Assembly: GCF_029813785.1 (NCBI RefSeq)
Contig: NZ_JARVKY010000001.1
Coordinates: 186,001-250,000, forward strand
DNA: 64,000 nucleotides
Reading direction: 5' to 3'
Source of the DNA: Streptomyces sp. DH41
GTDB taxonomy: Bacteria > Actinomycetota > Actinomycetes > Streptomycetales > Streptomycetaceae
In this document: in pieces, positions 56,165 through 64,000 of the stretch
How the letters are laid out: the number at the start of each line of letters is the position of its first letter
How positions within the stretch are numbered: position 1 is the first letter of the stretch
Notes under the pieces: generated by a model
The model's input: the letters and a program-made list of their open reading frames with translations, nothing else
The model's database searches: none
Told to the model about the DNA's origin: nothing
Translations under genes and position numbers: made by a program

Positions 56165-57394
56165 ATGAGCCAGACGGACCACCACGTACCAGCCGGCCGC
56201 TCCCTGGGGCAGGTGAGCGAGGGCGCGGCCGCACCGAAGGAGCCGTCACCACACCCCACCACCGGGGCGGCGGTGCCCGGGGCCGCGGTGCCCGGGGCCG
56301 GGCCGGTCGTCCGCAAGGACCGCCTCGCCGCGCTGGACGGACTGCGGTTCCTGGCGGCGCTGGCGGTGGTGCTCTTCCACTTCGTCGGCCAGACCCCGGG
56401 GGCCATGCAGTTCGTCTGGGGCCGCCCCTACCAGGAGCTGTTCCCCGAGGCGCACGGCTACTTCGCCTTCGGCCGGCTGGGCGTCGACCTGTTCTTCCTG
56501 ATCAGCGGCTTCGTCATCTGCATGAGCGCGTGGGGACGCTCCCCGCGTGACTTCTTCATCTCGCGGGTCACCCGGCTGTACCCGATGTACTGGGTGGCGA
56601 TCGTGGTGTCGGCCAGCGTGATCTACCTCGTGAACACCCCGTTCGGGCACCCCAACCCGCGGGTGCTCTTCGCGAACTTCACGATGCTGCAGACCCCGCT
56701 CGGCGTCGACAACCTCGACTCGGTCTACTGGACGCTCTGGCCCGAGCTCTGCTTCTACCTCACCTTCGCGGTCGTGGTGTGGAAGGGCCTCACCTACCAG
56801 CGGGTGGTCATCTTCTGCGGGCTGTGGACGGTCGCCGCGGTGCTCGCGCCCAGTGCCGACATCCCGCTGCTCACGCTGCTGGTCAACCCGACGTCCGCGC
56901 CGTTCTTCATCGCGGGCATGGCCTTCTACCTCATGCACCGCTACCGGCCCACGCCGCTGCTGTGGGGCATCGTCGCCATGTCGTGGCTGCTGGCCATGCA
57001 CTTCATGCTGGCCCCGCACGGCGGACGGAACAACTGGGACACCTGGGCGCCGTGGCGCGGCTGGCTGGTCCTGTCGACCACGGTGTTCTTCCTGCTGATC
57101 GCCGCGATCGCGCTCGGCTGGACCCGCTGGATCCGCGGGCGCTGGCTGACCGTCGCGGGAACGCTGACCTTCCCGCTGTACCTGCTGCACGACATCATCG
57201 GCGTGACCGTCCTGCACCACTACGCCGACCGGGTCGACCCCTGGGTCCTGGTCGGGGTCACCACCGGCGGCCTGATCGTCCTGTCGTACTTCGTGCAACG
57301 GTTCGTGGAGCGTCCGATCGCTAAGGCCATGGGGCGGCGGCTGCGCAGTGCCGCGTTCGACCTGAAGCCGCCGAAGCCGCGCCGCCGCGGCTGA
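56165..57394 (+). CDS. Acyltransferase-3 (OafA/YrhL-type) membrane protein
   Basis: 409 residues with about ten membrane helices. N-terminal cytosolic segment, then RLAALDGLRFLAALAVVLFH (with the conserved His), GRLGVDLFFLISGFVI, SRVTRLYPMYWVAI and a C-terminal YLLHDIIGVTVLHH plus FVERPIA. Such proteins acylate extracytosolic sugars or polymers. The start at 56165 is preceded by AAGG at 7 nt; an earlier in-frame ATG (56144) is possible. 172 bp after the GT4 gene, so it may have its own promoter. Confidence 0.85.
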   Translation: MSQTDHHVPAGRSLGQVSEGAAAPKEPSPHPTTGAAVPGAAVPGAGPVVRKDRLAALDGLRFLAALAVVLFHFVGQTPGAMQFVWGRPYQELFPEAHGYFAFGRLGVDLFFLISGFVICMSAWGRSPRDFFISRVTRLYPMYWVAIVVSASVIYLVNTPFGHPNPRVLFANFTMLQTPLGVDNLDSVYWTLWPELCFYLTFAVVVWKGLTYQRVVIFCGLWTVAAVLAPSADIPLLTLLVNPTSAPFFIAGMAFYLMHRYRPTPLLWGIVAMSWLLAMHFMLAPHGGRNNWDTWAPWRGWLVLSTTVFFLLIAAIALGWTRWIRGRWLTVAGTLTFPLYLLHDIIGVTVLHHYADRVDPWVLVGVTTGGLIVLSYFVQRFVERPIAKAMGRRLRSAAFDLKPPKPRRRG

Positions 57395-57412
57395 CGGCCG
57401 GTAACGCCTCGC

Positions 57413-57490
57413 GGGCCGGCGACGCCCTGCGGTCCGCGACGCCCCGCCGGTCCGCGACGCCCCGCCGGTCCGCGACGCCCCGCCGGTCCG
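57413..57490. repeat. 18-bp tandem repeat after the envelope locus
   Basis: Three perfect copies of GGTCCGCGACGCCCCGCC (57431-57484) with partial copies on both sides. Non-coding, between the acyltransferase stop and the palindrome at 57527. Confidence 0.75.
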
Positions 57491-57526
57491 CCGCCGGGGC
57501 CTTACGGCCGCCGGCTCCGTACCGTC

Positions 57527-57571
57527 ACGTCCCACGGCCGGCCGGGCACTGCCCGGCCGGCCGTGGGACGT
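57527..57571. terminator. 45-bp palindrome, convergent terminator for the acyltransferase and obg
   Basis: Both arms are 22 nt and fully complementary around a single central C: the left arm starts ACGTCCCACGGCC, the right arm ends GGCCGTGGGACGT. Located 133 bp past the plus-strand gene and 41 bp past the obg stop. No T tract. Length and perfection are unusual for a plain terminator. Confidence 0.65.
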
Positions 57572-57611
57572 CGTCGCGTGGTCGTCCGACGCGCGCGGGT
57601 CGGACCAGGGA

Positions 57612-59048
57612 TCAGAACGGCTCGAAGCCGTCGAACTCCCGCTCCGCCTCGTCGCGTTCGGCGTCCCGGTCCCGGCGGCGCTGGGCGGCCGGGCGGGGCG
57701 CCTCGAAGCGGTGGTCCTCACCGCGGCGGCCGAGCATCTCGGCGCCGGCCGTCACCGACGGCTCCCAGTCGAAGACGACCGCGTTGTCCTCGGGGCCGAT
57801 GGCCACGCCGTCGCCGCCCCGGGCTCCCGCCTTCATCAGCCGGTCCTCGACACCGAGGCGGTTGAGCCGGTCGGAGAGGTAGCCGACGGCCTCGTCGTTG
57901 TTGAAGTCGGTCTGGCGCACCCAGCGTTCGGGCTTCTCGCCGCGTACCCGGAACAGGCCGTCCTCCTCGCGGGTGACGGTGAAGCCGGCCTCGTCCACGG
58001 CCTTGGGCCGGATGACGATCCGCGTGGCCTCGTCCTTGGGCCGCGCGGCACGCGCCGTGCCCACCAGCTCGGCCAGCGCGAAGGACAGCTCCTTCAGCCC
58101 CATGTGGGCCACCGCCGACACCTCGAAGACCCGGTAGCCGCGCGCCTCCAGGTCCGGCCGGACCATCTCGGCGAGGTCCTTGCCGTCCGGCACGTCGATC
58201 TTGTTGAGGACGACGATCCGGGGCCGGTTGTCCAGCCCGCCGTACTCCCGCAGCTCCGCCTCGATGATGTCCAGGTCGGAGATCGGGTCGCGCTCGGACT
58301 CCAGCGTCGCCGTGTCCAGCACGTGCACCAGCACGCTGCACCGCTCCACGTGCCGCAGGAACTCCAGGCCGAGGCCCTTGCCCTGGCTGGCGCCGGGGAT
58401 CAGACCGGGGACGTCCGCGACGGTGTAGACGGTCGAGCCCGCCGTCACCACGCCCAGGTTCGGGACGAGAGTCGTGAACGGGTAGTCGGCGATCTTCGGC
58501 TTGGCCGCGCTCAGCACGGAGATCAGCGAGGACTTGCCGGCACTCGGGTAGCCGACCAGCGCCACGTCGGCGACGGTCTTCAGCTCCAGGTGGATGTCCC
58601 GGAGGTCGCCGGGCACGCCGAGCAGCGCGAAGCCGGGCGCCTTGCGCCGCGCGGAGGCCAGCGCCGCGTTGCCGAGGCCGCCCCGGCCGCCCTGCGCGAC
58701 GACGTAGGAGGTGCCCTGGCCGACCAGGTCGGCGAGGACGTTGCCCTCCTTGTCGAGGACCACGGTGCCGTCGGGCACGGGCAGGACCAGGTCCTGGCCG
58801 TCCTTGCCGGAGCGGTTGCCGCCCTCGCCGGGCTTGCCGGCGGTGGCCTTGCGGTGCGGGGAGTGGTGGTAGTCGAGGAGCGTGGTCACCGACTGGTCGA
58901 CGGTGAGGATCACGTCGCCGCCATGGCCGCCGTTGCCGCCGTCCGGGCCGCCGAGCGGCTTGAACTTCTCACGGTGGACGGAGGCACAGCCGTGGCCTCC
59001 GTTACCCGCGGCGACATGCAGCTCGACGCGGTCCACGAAGGTGGTCAT
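57612..59048 (-). CDS. obg: GTPase Obg (CgtA)
   Basis: 478 residues. Obg fold with Gly-rich loops ([26 protein letters not shown]), G domain with [15 protein letters not shown] (P-loop), [10 protein letters not shown] and NKIDVPDG, an OCT domain (residues about 345-425), and a charged C-terminal tail (about 435-478). Obg binds the 50S subunit and (p)ppGpp; in Streptomyces it is known to influence the onset of aerial growth and sporulation. Third gene of rplU-rpmA-obg, with a hairpin between rpmA and obg. Confidence 0.97.
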   Translation of the reverse strand: MTTFVDRVELHVAAGNGGHGCASVHREKFKPLGGPDGGNGGHGGDVILTVDQSVTTLLDYHHSPHRKATAGKPGEGGNRSGKDGQDLVLPVPDGTVVLDKEGNVLADLVGQGTSYVVAQGGRGGLGNAALASARRKAPGFALLGVPGDLRDIHLELKTVADVALVGYPSAGKSSLISVLSAAKPKIADYPFTTLVPNLGVVTAGSTVYTVADVPGLIPGASQGKGLGLEFLRHVERCSVLVHVLDTATLESERDPISDLDIIEAELREYGGLDNRPRIVVLNKIDVPDGKDLAEMVRPDLEARGYRVFEVSAVAHMGLKELSFALAELVGTARAARPKDEATRIVIRPKAVDEAGFTVTREEDGLFRVRGEKPERWVRQTDFNNDEAVGYLSDRLNRLGVEDRLMKAGARGGDGVAIGPEDNAVVFDWEPSVTAGAEMLGRRGEDHRFEAPRPAAQRRRDRDAERDEAEREFDGFEPF

Positions 59049-59106
59049 GGGATGTGCCTCCAGTTACCGGTTACTACTTACTGCGGGAATGTCTCTTGGG
59101 TAACAC

Positions 59107-59153
59107 GCGAAAGGCGGACCCGCTTCCCTTGAGGGAAGTGAGGTCCGCCTCGC
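59107..59153 (-). terminator. Hairpin between rpmA and obg
   Basis: A nested hairpin: outer GGCGGACC/GGTCCGCC and inner CTTCCCT/AGGGAAG, 10 bp after the rpmA stop in the minus direction and 60 bp before obg. No T tract; a partial terminator or RNA-processing/stability element that lowers obg relative to ribosomal proteins. Confidence 0.6.
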
Positions 59154-59165
59154 GAAAGTTTCCGA

Positions 59166-59420
59166 TCAGGCGACCGGAACGATGTTCACGACCTTGCGGC
59201 CACGGTGGGTGCCGAACTGCACCGCACCGGCCTGCAGGGCGAACAGCGTGTCGTCGCCGCCACGGCCGACGCCGGCGCCCGGGTGGAAGTGGGTGCCGCG
59301 CTGGCGGACCAGGATCTCACCCGCGTTGACGGCCTGACCGCCGAAGCGCTTCACGCCGAGCCGCTGGGCATTGGAGTCGCGACCGTTCCGAGTGGACGAT
59401 GCGCCCTTCTTGTGTGCCAT
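59166..59420 (-). CDS. rpmA: 50S ribosomal protein L27
   Basis: 84 residues, [26 protein letters not shown]-type [15 protein letters not shown] and [11 protein letters not shown], all canonical. L27's N-terminal tail reaches the peptidyl-transferase centre. No N-terminal cleavage sequence as found in Firmicutes. 14 bp downstream of rplU. Confidence 0.97.
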   Translation of the reverse strand: MAHKKGASSTRNGRDSNAQRLGVKRFGGQAVNAGEILVRQRGTHFHPGAGVGRGGDDTLFALQAGAVQFGTHRGRKVVNIVPVA

Positions 59421-59434
59421 CTGTTCTCAGTCCC

Positions 59435-59755
59435 TTACTTCGCGGCCGCGGGGATCTCAGTGACCTTGATCGCCGTGTACTGCTGGCGGTGGCCCTGACG
59501 ACGGCGGTAGCCGGTCTTGTTCTTGTAGCGCAGAATGTCGATCTTCTGGCCCTTGTGGTGGTCCACGACCTCGGCCTGGACCTTGATGCCGGCCAGCACC
59601 CACGGGTCGCTGGTCACAGCGTCGCCGTCGACGACGAGCAGGGTCGAGAGCTCGACCGTGTCGCCGACCTGGGCGGTGGAAATCTTGTCAACCTCAACGA
59701 TGTCGCCGACAGCAACCTTGTGCTGGCGACCACCGCTGCGCACGATGGCGTACAA
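59435..59755 (-). CDS. rplU: 50S ribosomal protein L21
   Basis: 106 residues beginning [20 protein letters not shown] and with the L21 signature [17 protein letters not shown]. The start codon that gives the known L21 N-terminus is TTG at 59755; the next in-frame GTG is five codons in and would remove conserved residues. First gene of rplU-rpmA-obg, with a 150-nt leader from the promoter at 59915. Confidence 0.96.
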   Translation of the reverse strand: MYAIVRSGGRQHKVAVGDIVEVDKISTAQVGDTVELSTLLVVDGDAVTSDPWVLAGIKVQAEVVDHHKGQKIDILRYKNKTGYRRRQGHRQQYTAIKVTEIPAAAK

Positions 59756-59914
59756 GCGGATCTCACTCTCTCGCTCTGGAACGGCACCCCCGCAGTCCAG
59801 CCGCCCGGTGACACACGCGAACGGCCTCTCCCGGCCGGGGCCCGTCAGGGCCCGCACACGGAAGGAAGAAAGGTTTACGGGGATGTGACGCGTCAGTCGA
59901 CACGCCGACAGCCA

Positions 59915-59943
59915 AGATTACGGGGCCGTACGACAGGGGTCAA
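59915..59943 (-). promoter_or_regulatory. Promoter of rplU-rpmA-obg
   Basis: On the minus strand TTGACC and TAATCT are spaced by exactly 17 bp, close to the housekeeping consensus. The leader is about 150 nt and contains GC-rich hairpins (GGGCCC/GGGCCC and CGGCC/GGCCG), which could carry ribosomal-protein feedback. Confidence 0.75.
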
Positions 59944-59989
59944 ACCGATCCTCCGGGGCCCCGGCGCCCGGGCGCCCCGGGCCGCGTCC

Positions 59990-61051
59990 TCAGTCCGCGA
60001 CCGACGCCACGTACGCGGCGTACGCCGCCTCGACCCGCGTCCGCGACAGGTCGAGGTGCTCCAGGATCGTGTACCGGCCGGGCCGGGTCTGCGGCGCGAA
60101 CTCCACGGCCCGCACGAACTCGTCGTCGTCGAACCCGATCTCCCGGGCCACCACCGGCAGCCCGTGCCGGCGCAGCGTCCGGGCCATCAGCAGGGAGGCC
60201 TCGTGGTCGCCGCGCAGATACGTCGCGAAGGCCGCGCCGATGCCCACCTGCTCGCCGTGGCTGGCGGCGCGCCTCGGGTACAGCAGGTCGAGCGCGTGGC
60301 TGATCTCGTGGCAGGCGCCGGACGAGGGCCGGGTGTGCCCGGCGATCGACATGGCGATGCCGGAGAGCACCAGCCCCTCGGTCAGCACGGTCAGGAACCC
60401 GTCGTCGCCGCAGCCGCCGGGGTGGCGCAGCACGGCCTCGCCGGCCTGCCGGGCCAGGGCCGCGGCGAGGCCGTCGACCTTCTCGCCGTTGACCCGGTGG
60501 GCCAGCTCCCAGTCGGCGACCGCGGAGATGTTGGAGACGGCGTCACCGATCCCGGAGCGCACGAAACGGATCGGCGCCTCGCGGATCACCGCCAGGTCGA
60601 CGACGAGGGCGATGGGCGTCGGCACACCGTACGAACCACGGCCGGCGTCGTTGTCCAGTATCGACACCGGTGAGCAGATGCCGTCGTGGGAGAGGTTGGT
60701 GGCGACGGCGACCATGGGCAGACCGACGCGGGCCGCGGCGAACTTGGCGCAGTCGATGACCTTGCCCCCGCCGAGACCGACGACCGCGTCGTAGCGGCCC
60801 GACTTCATCCCGTCGGCCAGCCGCACGGCGTCGTCGATCGTGCCGCCGCCGACCTCGAACCAGTCGGCGCCGGGCAGGGACGGCGCCAGCCGCCGGCGCA
60901 GCCGCGCGCCCGAGCCGTCGCTGATCGCCACCGCGAGTTTCCCGGACTGGGAGATCCGCTGGTCCGCGAGGACACTCGCCAGGTCGTCGAGTGCGCCCGG
61001 GCGGATGTCCACGACGAGCGGCGAGGGGATGAGCCTCGTCAGTACCGGCAC
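59990..61051 (-). CDS. egsA: sn-Glycerol-1-phosphate dehydrogenase (EgsA/AraM family)
   Basis: 353 residues, iron/zinc-dependent alcohol dehydrogenase fold. NAD-binding VVGLGGGKVIDCAKFAA, ATNLSHDGICSPVS, and metal ligands in SGACHEISHALD and ASHGEQVGIG. The family reduces dihydroxyacetone phosphate to sn-glycerol-1-phosphate, the stereochemistry of archaeal lipids; in Bacillus the homologue feeds heptaprenylglycerol phosphate. GTG start with GAGGAG 8 nt upstream. It lies between rplU and rne; its product could serve an unusual lipid or polymer. Confidence 0.85.
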   Translation of the reverse strand: MPVLTRLIPSPLVVDIRPGALDDLASVLADQRISQSGKLAVAISDGSGARLRRRLAPSLPGADWFEVGGGTIDDAVRLADGMKSGRYDAVVGLGGGKVIDCAKFAAARVGLPMVAVATNLSHDGICSPVSILDNDAGRGSYGVPTPIALVVDLAVIREAPIRFVRSGIGDAVSNISAVADWELAHRVNGEKVDGLAAALARQAGEAVLRHPGGCGDDGFLTVLTEGLVLSGIAMSIAGHTRPSSGACHEISHALDLLYPRRAASHGEQVGIGAAFATYLRGDHEASLLMARTLRRHGLPVVAREIGFDDDEFVRAVEFAPQTRPGRYTILEHLDLSRTRVEAAYAAYVASVAD

Positions 61052-61208
61052 GTGATCTTCTCTCCTCGCGGGGGCGGCGGGTCGGTGACGCACGGTTTTC
61101 CGGTGATGATGCGCCCCGGAGGGTCCGGGGAAACGTGTGGTCCCGGCCGAACGGACTCCGAGCGGATTCCGAGCGGACGGGACCACACGTACTGCGACAG
61201 GTGCCGGA

Positions 61209-64000
61209 TCAGCCCTCGTCGGTGGCGGCCGTGACCGAGGACGGCGTCTGCTGGGCAGCCGCCGCGGTCTTCTTCGACGCCGTCTTCTTGGCCGTGGCCT
61301 TCTTGGCGGTCGTCGTCTTGGCCGCCTTCTTGGCCGTGGCCTTCTTCGCGGTCGTCGTCTTCTTGGCCGCCGTCTTCTCGGTGGCGGTCTTCTCGGTGGC
61401 GGCCTTCTTCGCCGTCGCCTTCTTCGCCGTGGCCTTCTTGGCCGTCTTGCGGGCCGCCGCCTTCTTGGCCGGAGCGGCCTCCTCGGCGGTCTCCGCCTCG
61501 GGTGCCGTCACGGCCGCGGCCTGCTCGGCCCCCGCCTGCCCGCCCGTGTCCTCCGCGGGGGCCGACGGGACGACCATGACGGCCGCCTCCTCGGACGCGG
61601 TGGACGTGGTGGGCTTGCGCACGGCCCGGCGCCGCGGACGGGCCGGGGCGGCGCTCTCGGCGGCCGCACCGGACGGCTCCGGGGACACCTCGGCGGCAGC
61701 CGGTGCCTGAGTCGCCTGCTCGGGCTGCGCGGCCTCCGGGACCGTCAGCACGGCGGCCTCGGCGCCCGCGGGGGAACCGGCCGGTGCGGACACCTTCCGG
61801 GTGGCCCGGCGGCGGGTACGGCCCTTGGGCGCGGCCTCGTCGGCAGCCGGCGCCTCGACGGCGGCCGGAGCCTCGACGGCGGCCGGAGCCTGCGTGGTGG
61901 CCGGAGCCGTGGCGGCCGGGGCGGGGGCGCCGGAGACGGCGTCCTCGACGGCGGCGGGCTCGGCCAGCACCTCGGCGGCGGGCTCCCGCAGCACGGGACG
62001 CTCGACCTCCTCCTCGACCGTGACGTCCTGCGCGGTCGGGGCCTCGGCGCGCGCGGCCTCGCCCTTCGCGGACCTGGCGGCCTTCGGGGCGCCCGCCGGG
62101 GACGACGCCCGCCGGCTCGTACGGCGCCGGCCGCGACCGCGCGTGGCGGCGGCCTCGGCCTCGGCGGCGCTGCTGTACAGCTCCTCGTCCGCGCTGAAGT
62201 CGGGCGCCGGCAGGGCGACCGGCTCGGCCACCTCGGCGGCGACCTCGGACTCGGACTCGGTGTCCGCCTCCTGCTCCGCCGTCACACCGGTCTCGACACC
62301 GGCCACGGCCTCGTGCTCGTGCGGCTGCTCGCCGCCGGCCCGGGCACGCTTGCGGCGCTTGCCACCGCCACCGCCGCCGCCACCGGCCGCGGTCGGCTGG
62401 TCCAGGTGCACGATGACGCCACGGCCGTTGCAGTGGACGCAGGTCTCGGAGAACGACTCCAGCAGCCCCTGCCCGACCCGCTTCCGCGTCATCTGCACGA
62501 GCCCCAGCGAGGTCACCTCGGCGACCTGGTGCTTCGTACGGTCACGGCCCAGGCACTCCAGCAGGCGCCGCAGGACCAGGTCGCGGTTGGACTCCAGCAC
62601 CATGTCGATGAAGTCGATGACGATGATGCCGCCGAGGTCGCGCAGCCGCAGCTGGCGCACGATCTCCTCGGCCGCCTCCAGGTTGTTCCTGGTGACGGTC
62701 TCCTCGAGGTTGCCGCCCTGACCGGTGAACTTGCCGGTGTTGACGTCGACGACGACCATCGCCTCGGTCCGGTCGATCACCAGCGAACCGCCGCTGGGCA
62801 GCCAGACCTTGCGGTCCAGCGCCTTGGCGAGCTGCTCGTCGATCCGGTACGTGGCGAAGACGTCGACCTCGCTGGTCCACCGGGACAGCCGGTCGGCGAG
62901 GTCCGGCGCCACGTGGGACACGTAGCCGTGGATGGTCTGCCAGGCGTCGTCACCGCTGACGACGACCTTGGTGAAGTCCTCGTTGAAGATGTCGCGCACG
63001 ACCCGGACGGTCATGTCCGGCTCGCCGTAGAGCAGCGTCGGCGCGTTCGAGCTGCCGCCGCTCTTCGCCTTCTTCTGGATCTCCTCCCACTGCCCCTGGA
63101 GCCGCTCGACGTCACGGCGCAGCTCGTCCTCGCTCGCGCCCTCGGCGGCGGTGCGCACGATGACGCCCGCGTCCTCGGGGACGATCCGCTTGAGGATGGT
63201 CTTCAGACGGGAGCGCTCGGTGTCGGGCAGCTTGCGGCTGATACCGGTCATCGAGCCCTCGGGCACGTAGACCAGGTAGCGGCCGGGCAGCGAGATCTGG
63301 CTGGTCAGACGGGCGCCCTTGTGACCGATCGGATCCTTGGTGACCTGCACCAGGACCGACTGGCCGGACTTGAGGGCGGACTCGATACGACGCGGACCGC
63401 CCGACATGCCGAGCGCCTCGAAGTTGACCTCACCGGCGTACAGGACGGCGTTGCGGCCCTTGCCGATGTCGATGAAGGCGGCCTCCATCGACGGCAGCAC
63501 GTTCTGCACCTTGCCGAGGTACACGTTGCCGACGTACGAGGTGGCCTGCTCCTTGTTGACGTAGTGCTCGACGAGCACGCCGTCCTCCAGGACGCCGATC
63601 TGGGTGCGCTCGCCGTGCTGGCGTACGACCATGACGCGCTCGACGGCCTCGCGGCGTGCCAGGAACTCGGCCTCGGTGATGATCGGGACGCGCCGGCGCC
63701 CCTGCTCACGGCCTTCTCGGCGGCGCTGCTTCTTGGCCTCCAGGCGGGTCGAGCCCTTGATGGACTGCACCTCGTCGGACGGCTCGCCCTTCTCCCGCGG
63801 GGGACGGGGCTCGCGGACCTTGACGACGGTGCGCTCGGGGTCGTCGGCGGACGACGACTCGGCCTCACCGGAACCGTCCGCGGCACGGCGACGACGGCGC
63901 CGGCGGCGACGGCTGCTGCTGGAGCCGCCGCCCTCGCCCGAGGCGTCGTCGTTCTCCTCGGCGTCCTCCTCGGCCTGCTCGGCGCTGTCCTCGGCGTCCT
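61209..64000 (-). CDS. rne: Ribonuclease E/G (RNase ES type), N-terminal part outside window
   Basis: More than 930 residues are visible. The catalytic core sits centrally: S1 domain ([19 protein letters not shown]), [12 protein letters not shown] with the metal Asp, [13 protein letters not shown] with the second Asp, and a zinc-link CVHCNGRG. The C-terminal third is disordered, Ala/Glu-rich then Lys/Ala with many AKKAT-like units (encoded at 61250-61470). The N-terminal side toward 64000 is Arg/Glu/Ser-rich, with a run of Arg codons. RNase E initiates mRNA decay and rRNA processing; in Streptomyces the catalytic core is flanked by two disordered arms, as here. The open frame reaches the window edge. 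Confidence 0.93.
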   Translation of the reverse strand, partial: DAEDSAEQAEEDAEENDDASGEGGGSSSSRRRRRRRRRAADGSGEAESSSADDPERTVVKVREPRPPREKGEPSDEVQSIKGSTRLEAKKQRRREGREQGRRRVPIITEAEFLARREAVERVMVVRQHGERTQIGVLEDGVLVEHYVNKEQATSYVGNVYLGKVQNVLPSMEAAFIDIGKGRNAVLYAGEVNFEALGMSGGPRRIESALKSGQSVLVQVTKDPIGHKGARLTSQISLPGRYLVYVPEGSMTGISRKLPDTERSRLKTILKRIVPEDAGVIVRTAAEGASEDELRRDVERLQGQWEEIQKKAKSGGSSNAPTLLYGEPDMTVRVVRDIFNEDFTKVVVSGDDAWQTIHGYVSHVAPDLADRLSRWTSEVDVFATYRIDEQLAKALDRKVWLPSGGSLVIDRTEAMVVVDVNTGKFTGQGGNLEETVTRNNLEAAEEIVRQLRLRDLGGIIVIDFIDMVLESNRDLVLRRLLECLGRDRTKHQVAEVTSLGLVQMTRKRVGQGLLESFSETCVHCNGRGVIVHLDQPTAAGGGGGGGGKRRKRARAGGEQPHEHEAVAGVETGVTAEQEADTESESEVAAEVAEPVALPAPDFSADEELYSSAAEAEAAATRGRGRRRTSRRASSPAGAPKAARSAKGEAARAEAPTAQDVTVEEEVERPVLREPAAEVLAEPAAVEDAVSGAPAPAATAPATTQAPAAVEAPAAVEAPAADEAAPKGRTRRRATRKVSAPAGSPAGAEAAVLTVPEAAQPEQATQAPAAAEVSPEPSGAAAESAAPARPRRRAVRKPTTSTASEEAAVMVVPSAPAEDTGGQAGAEQAAAVTAPEAETAEEAAPAKKAAARKTAKKATAKKATAKKAATEKTATEKTAAKKTTTAKKATAKKAAKTTTAKKATAKKTASKKTAAAAQQTPSSVTAATDEG

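Noticed and set aside
46115..57394. Capsule locus with flippase or ABC exporter
   Set aside because: No transporter gene (TagGH, Wzx or Wzm/Wzt type) is present in this stretch, so export must be encoded elsewhere.

Overview
The base composition (very high G+C, third codon positions almost all G/C), many GTG starts, leaderless genes and the gene order (hrcA-dnaJ, hemW, lepA/rpsT, holA-comEC-comEA, leuS, rsfS-nadD, proB-proA, rplU-rpmA-obg, rne) point to a chromosomal core segment of a Streptomyces. From memory it is collinear with the S. coelicolor SCO2549-SCO2599 interval; no alignment was run.

Layout. 1-9.2 kb: the 5' part of a Tricorn-type protease, two small proteins, rsmE with a nitronate monooxygenase, and the hrcA-dnaJ heat-shock operon behind a CIRCE operator, then a metallo-beta-lactamase and a DUF3097 protein. 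9.2-19.7 kb: an Uma2-type nuclease, hemW, a SpoIIE/PP2C phosphatase, an acyl-CoA ligase, lepA diverging from rpsT, and holA. 19.8-30.7 kb: a YceI protein, comEC-comEA, degV, a membrane protein and leuS, preceded by a translational attenuator with a Leu-rich leader peptide. 30.7-34.9 kb: a two-heme ferric-reductase-like membrane protein and a NuoF/ferredoxin fusion separated by what looks like a decayed IS200/IS605-type element, then two identical tRNA-Ala(GGC) genes flanking two small zinc-ribbon genes. 35-39.3 kb: a histidine phosphatase, rsfS, an LCP-like envelope protein, nadD and two tiny membrane proteins. 39.4-46 kb: an M48 protease, two related membrane proteins sharing a cytosolic motif, proA, a small repeat-bearing gene and proB.

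46.1-57.4 kb is the accessory-looking part: a mostly plus-strand locus for a secreted phosphate-linked glycopolymer (three CDP-glycerol-glycerophosphotransferase-type proteins, two of them fused to a GT2 domain, a GT4 glycosyltransferase, an acyltransferase, and galE on the opposite strand), lying between proB and obg, genes that are adjacent in many actinobacteria. 57.6-64 kb returns to core genes: obg, rpmA, rplU, an sn-glycerol-1-phosphate dehydrogenase and most of an RNase E/G gene that runs off the window.

The strongest non-routine signals are the leuS attenuator, the putative NADH-to-heme transmembrane electron-transfer pair with an altered iron-sulfur ligand set, the remnant transposon ends between those two genes, repeat-driven changes (an in-frame palindromic insertion in the Tricorn gene, a second copy of the dnaJ 3' end), and the tandem bifunctional glycopolymer synthases. 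Family assignments are from motifs and family knowledge; nothing was searched.
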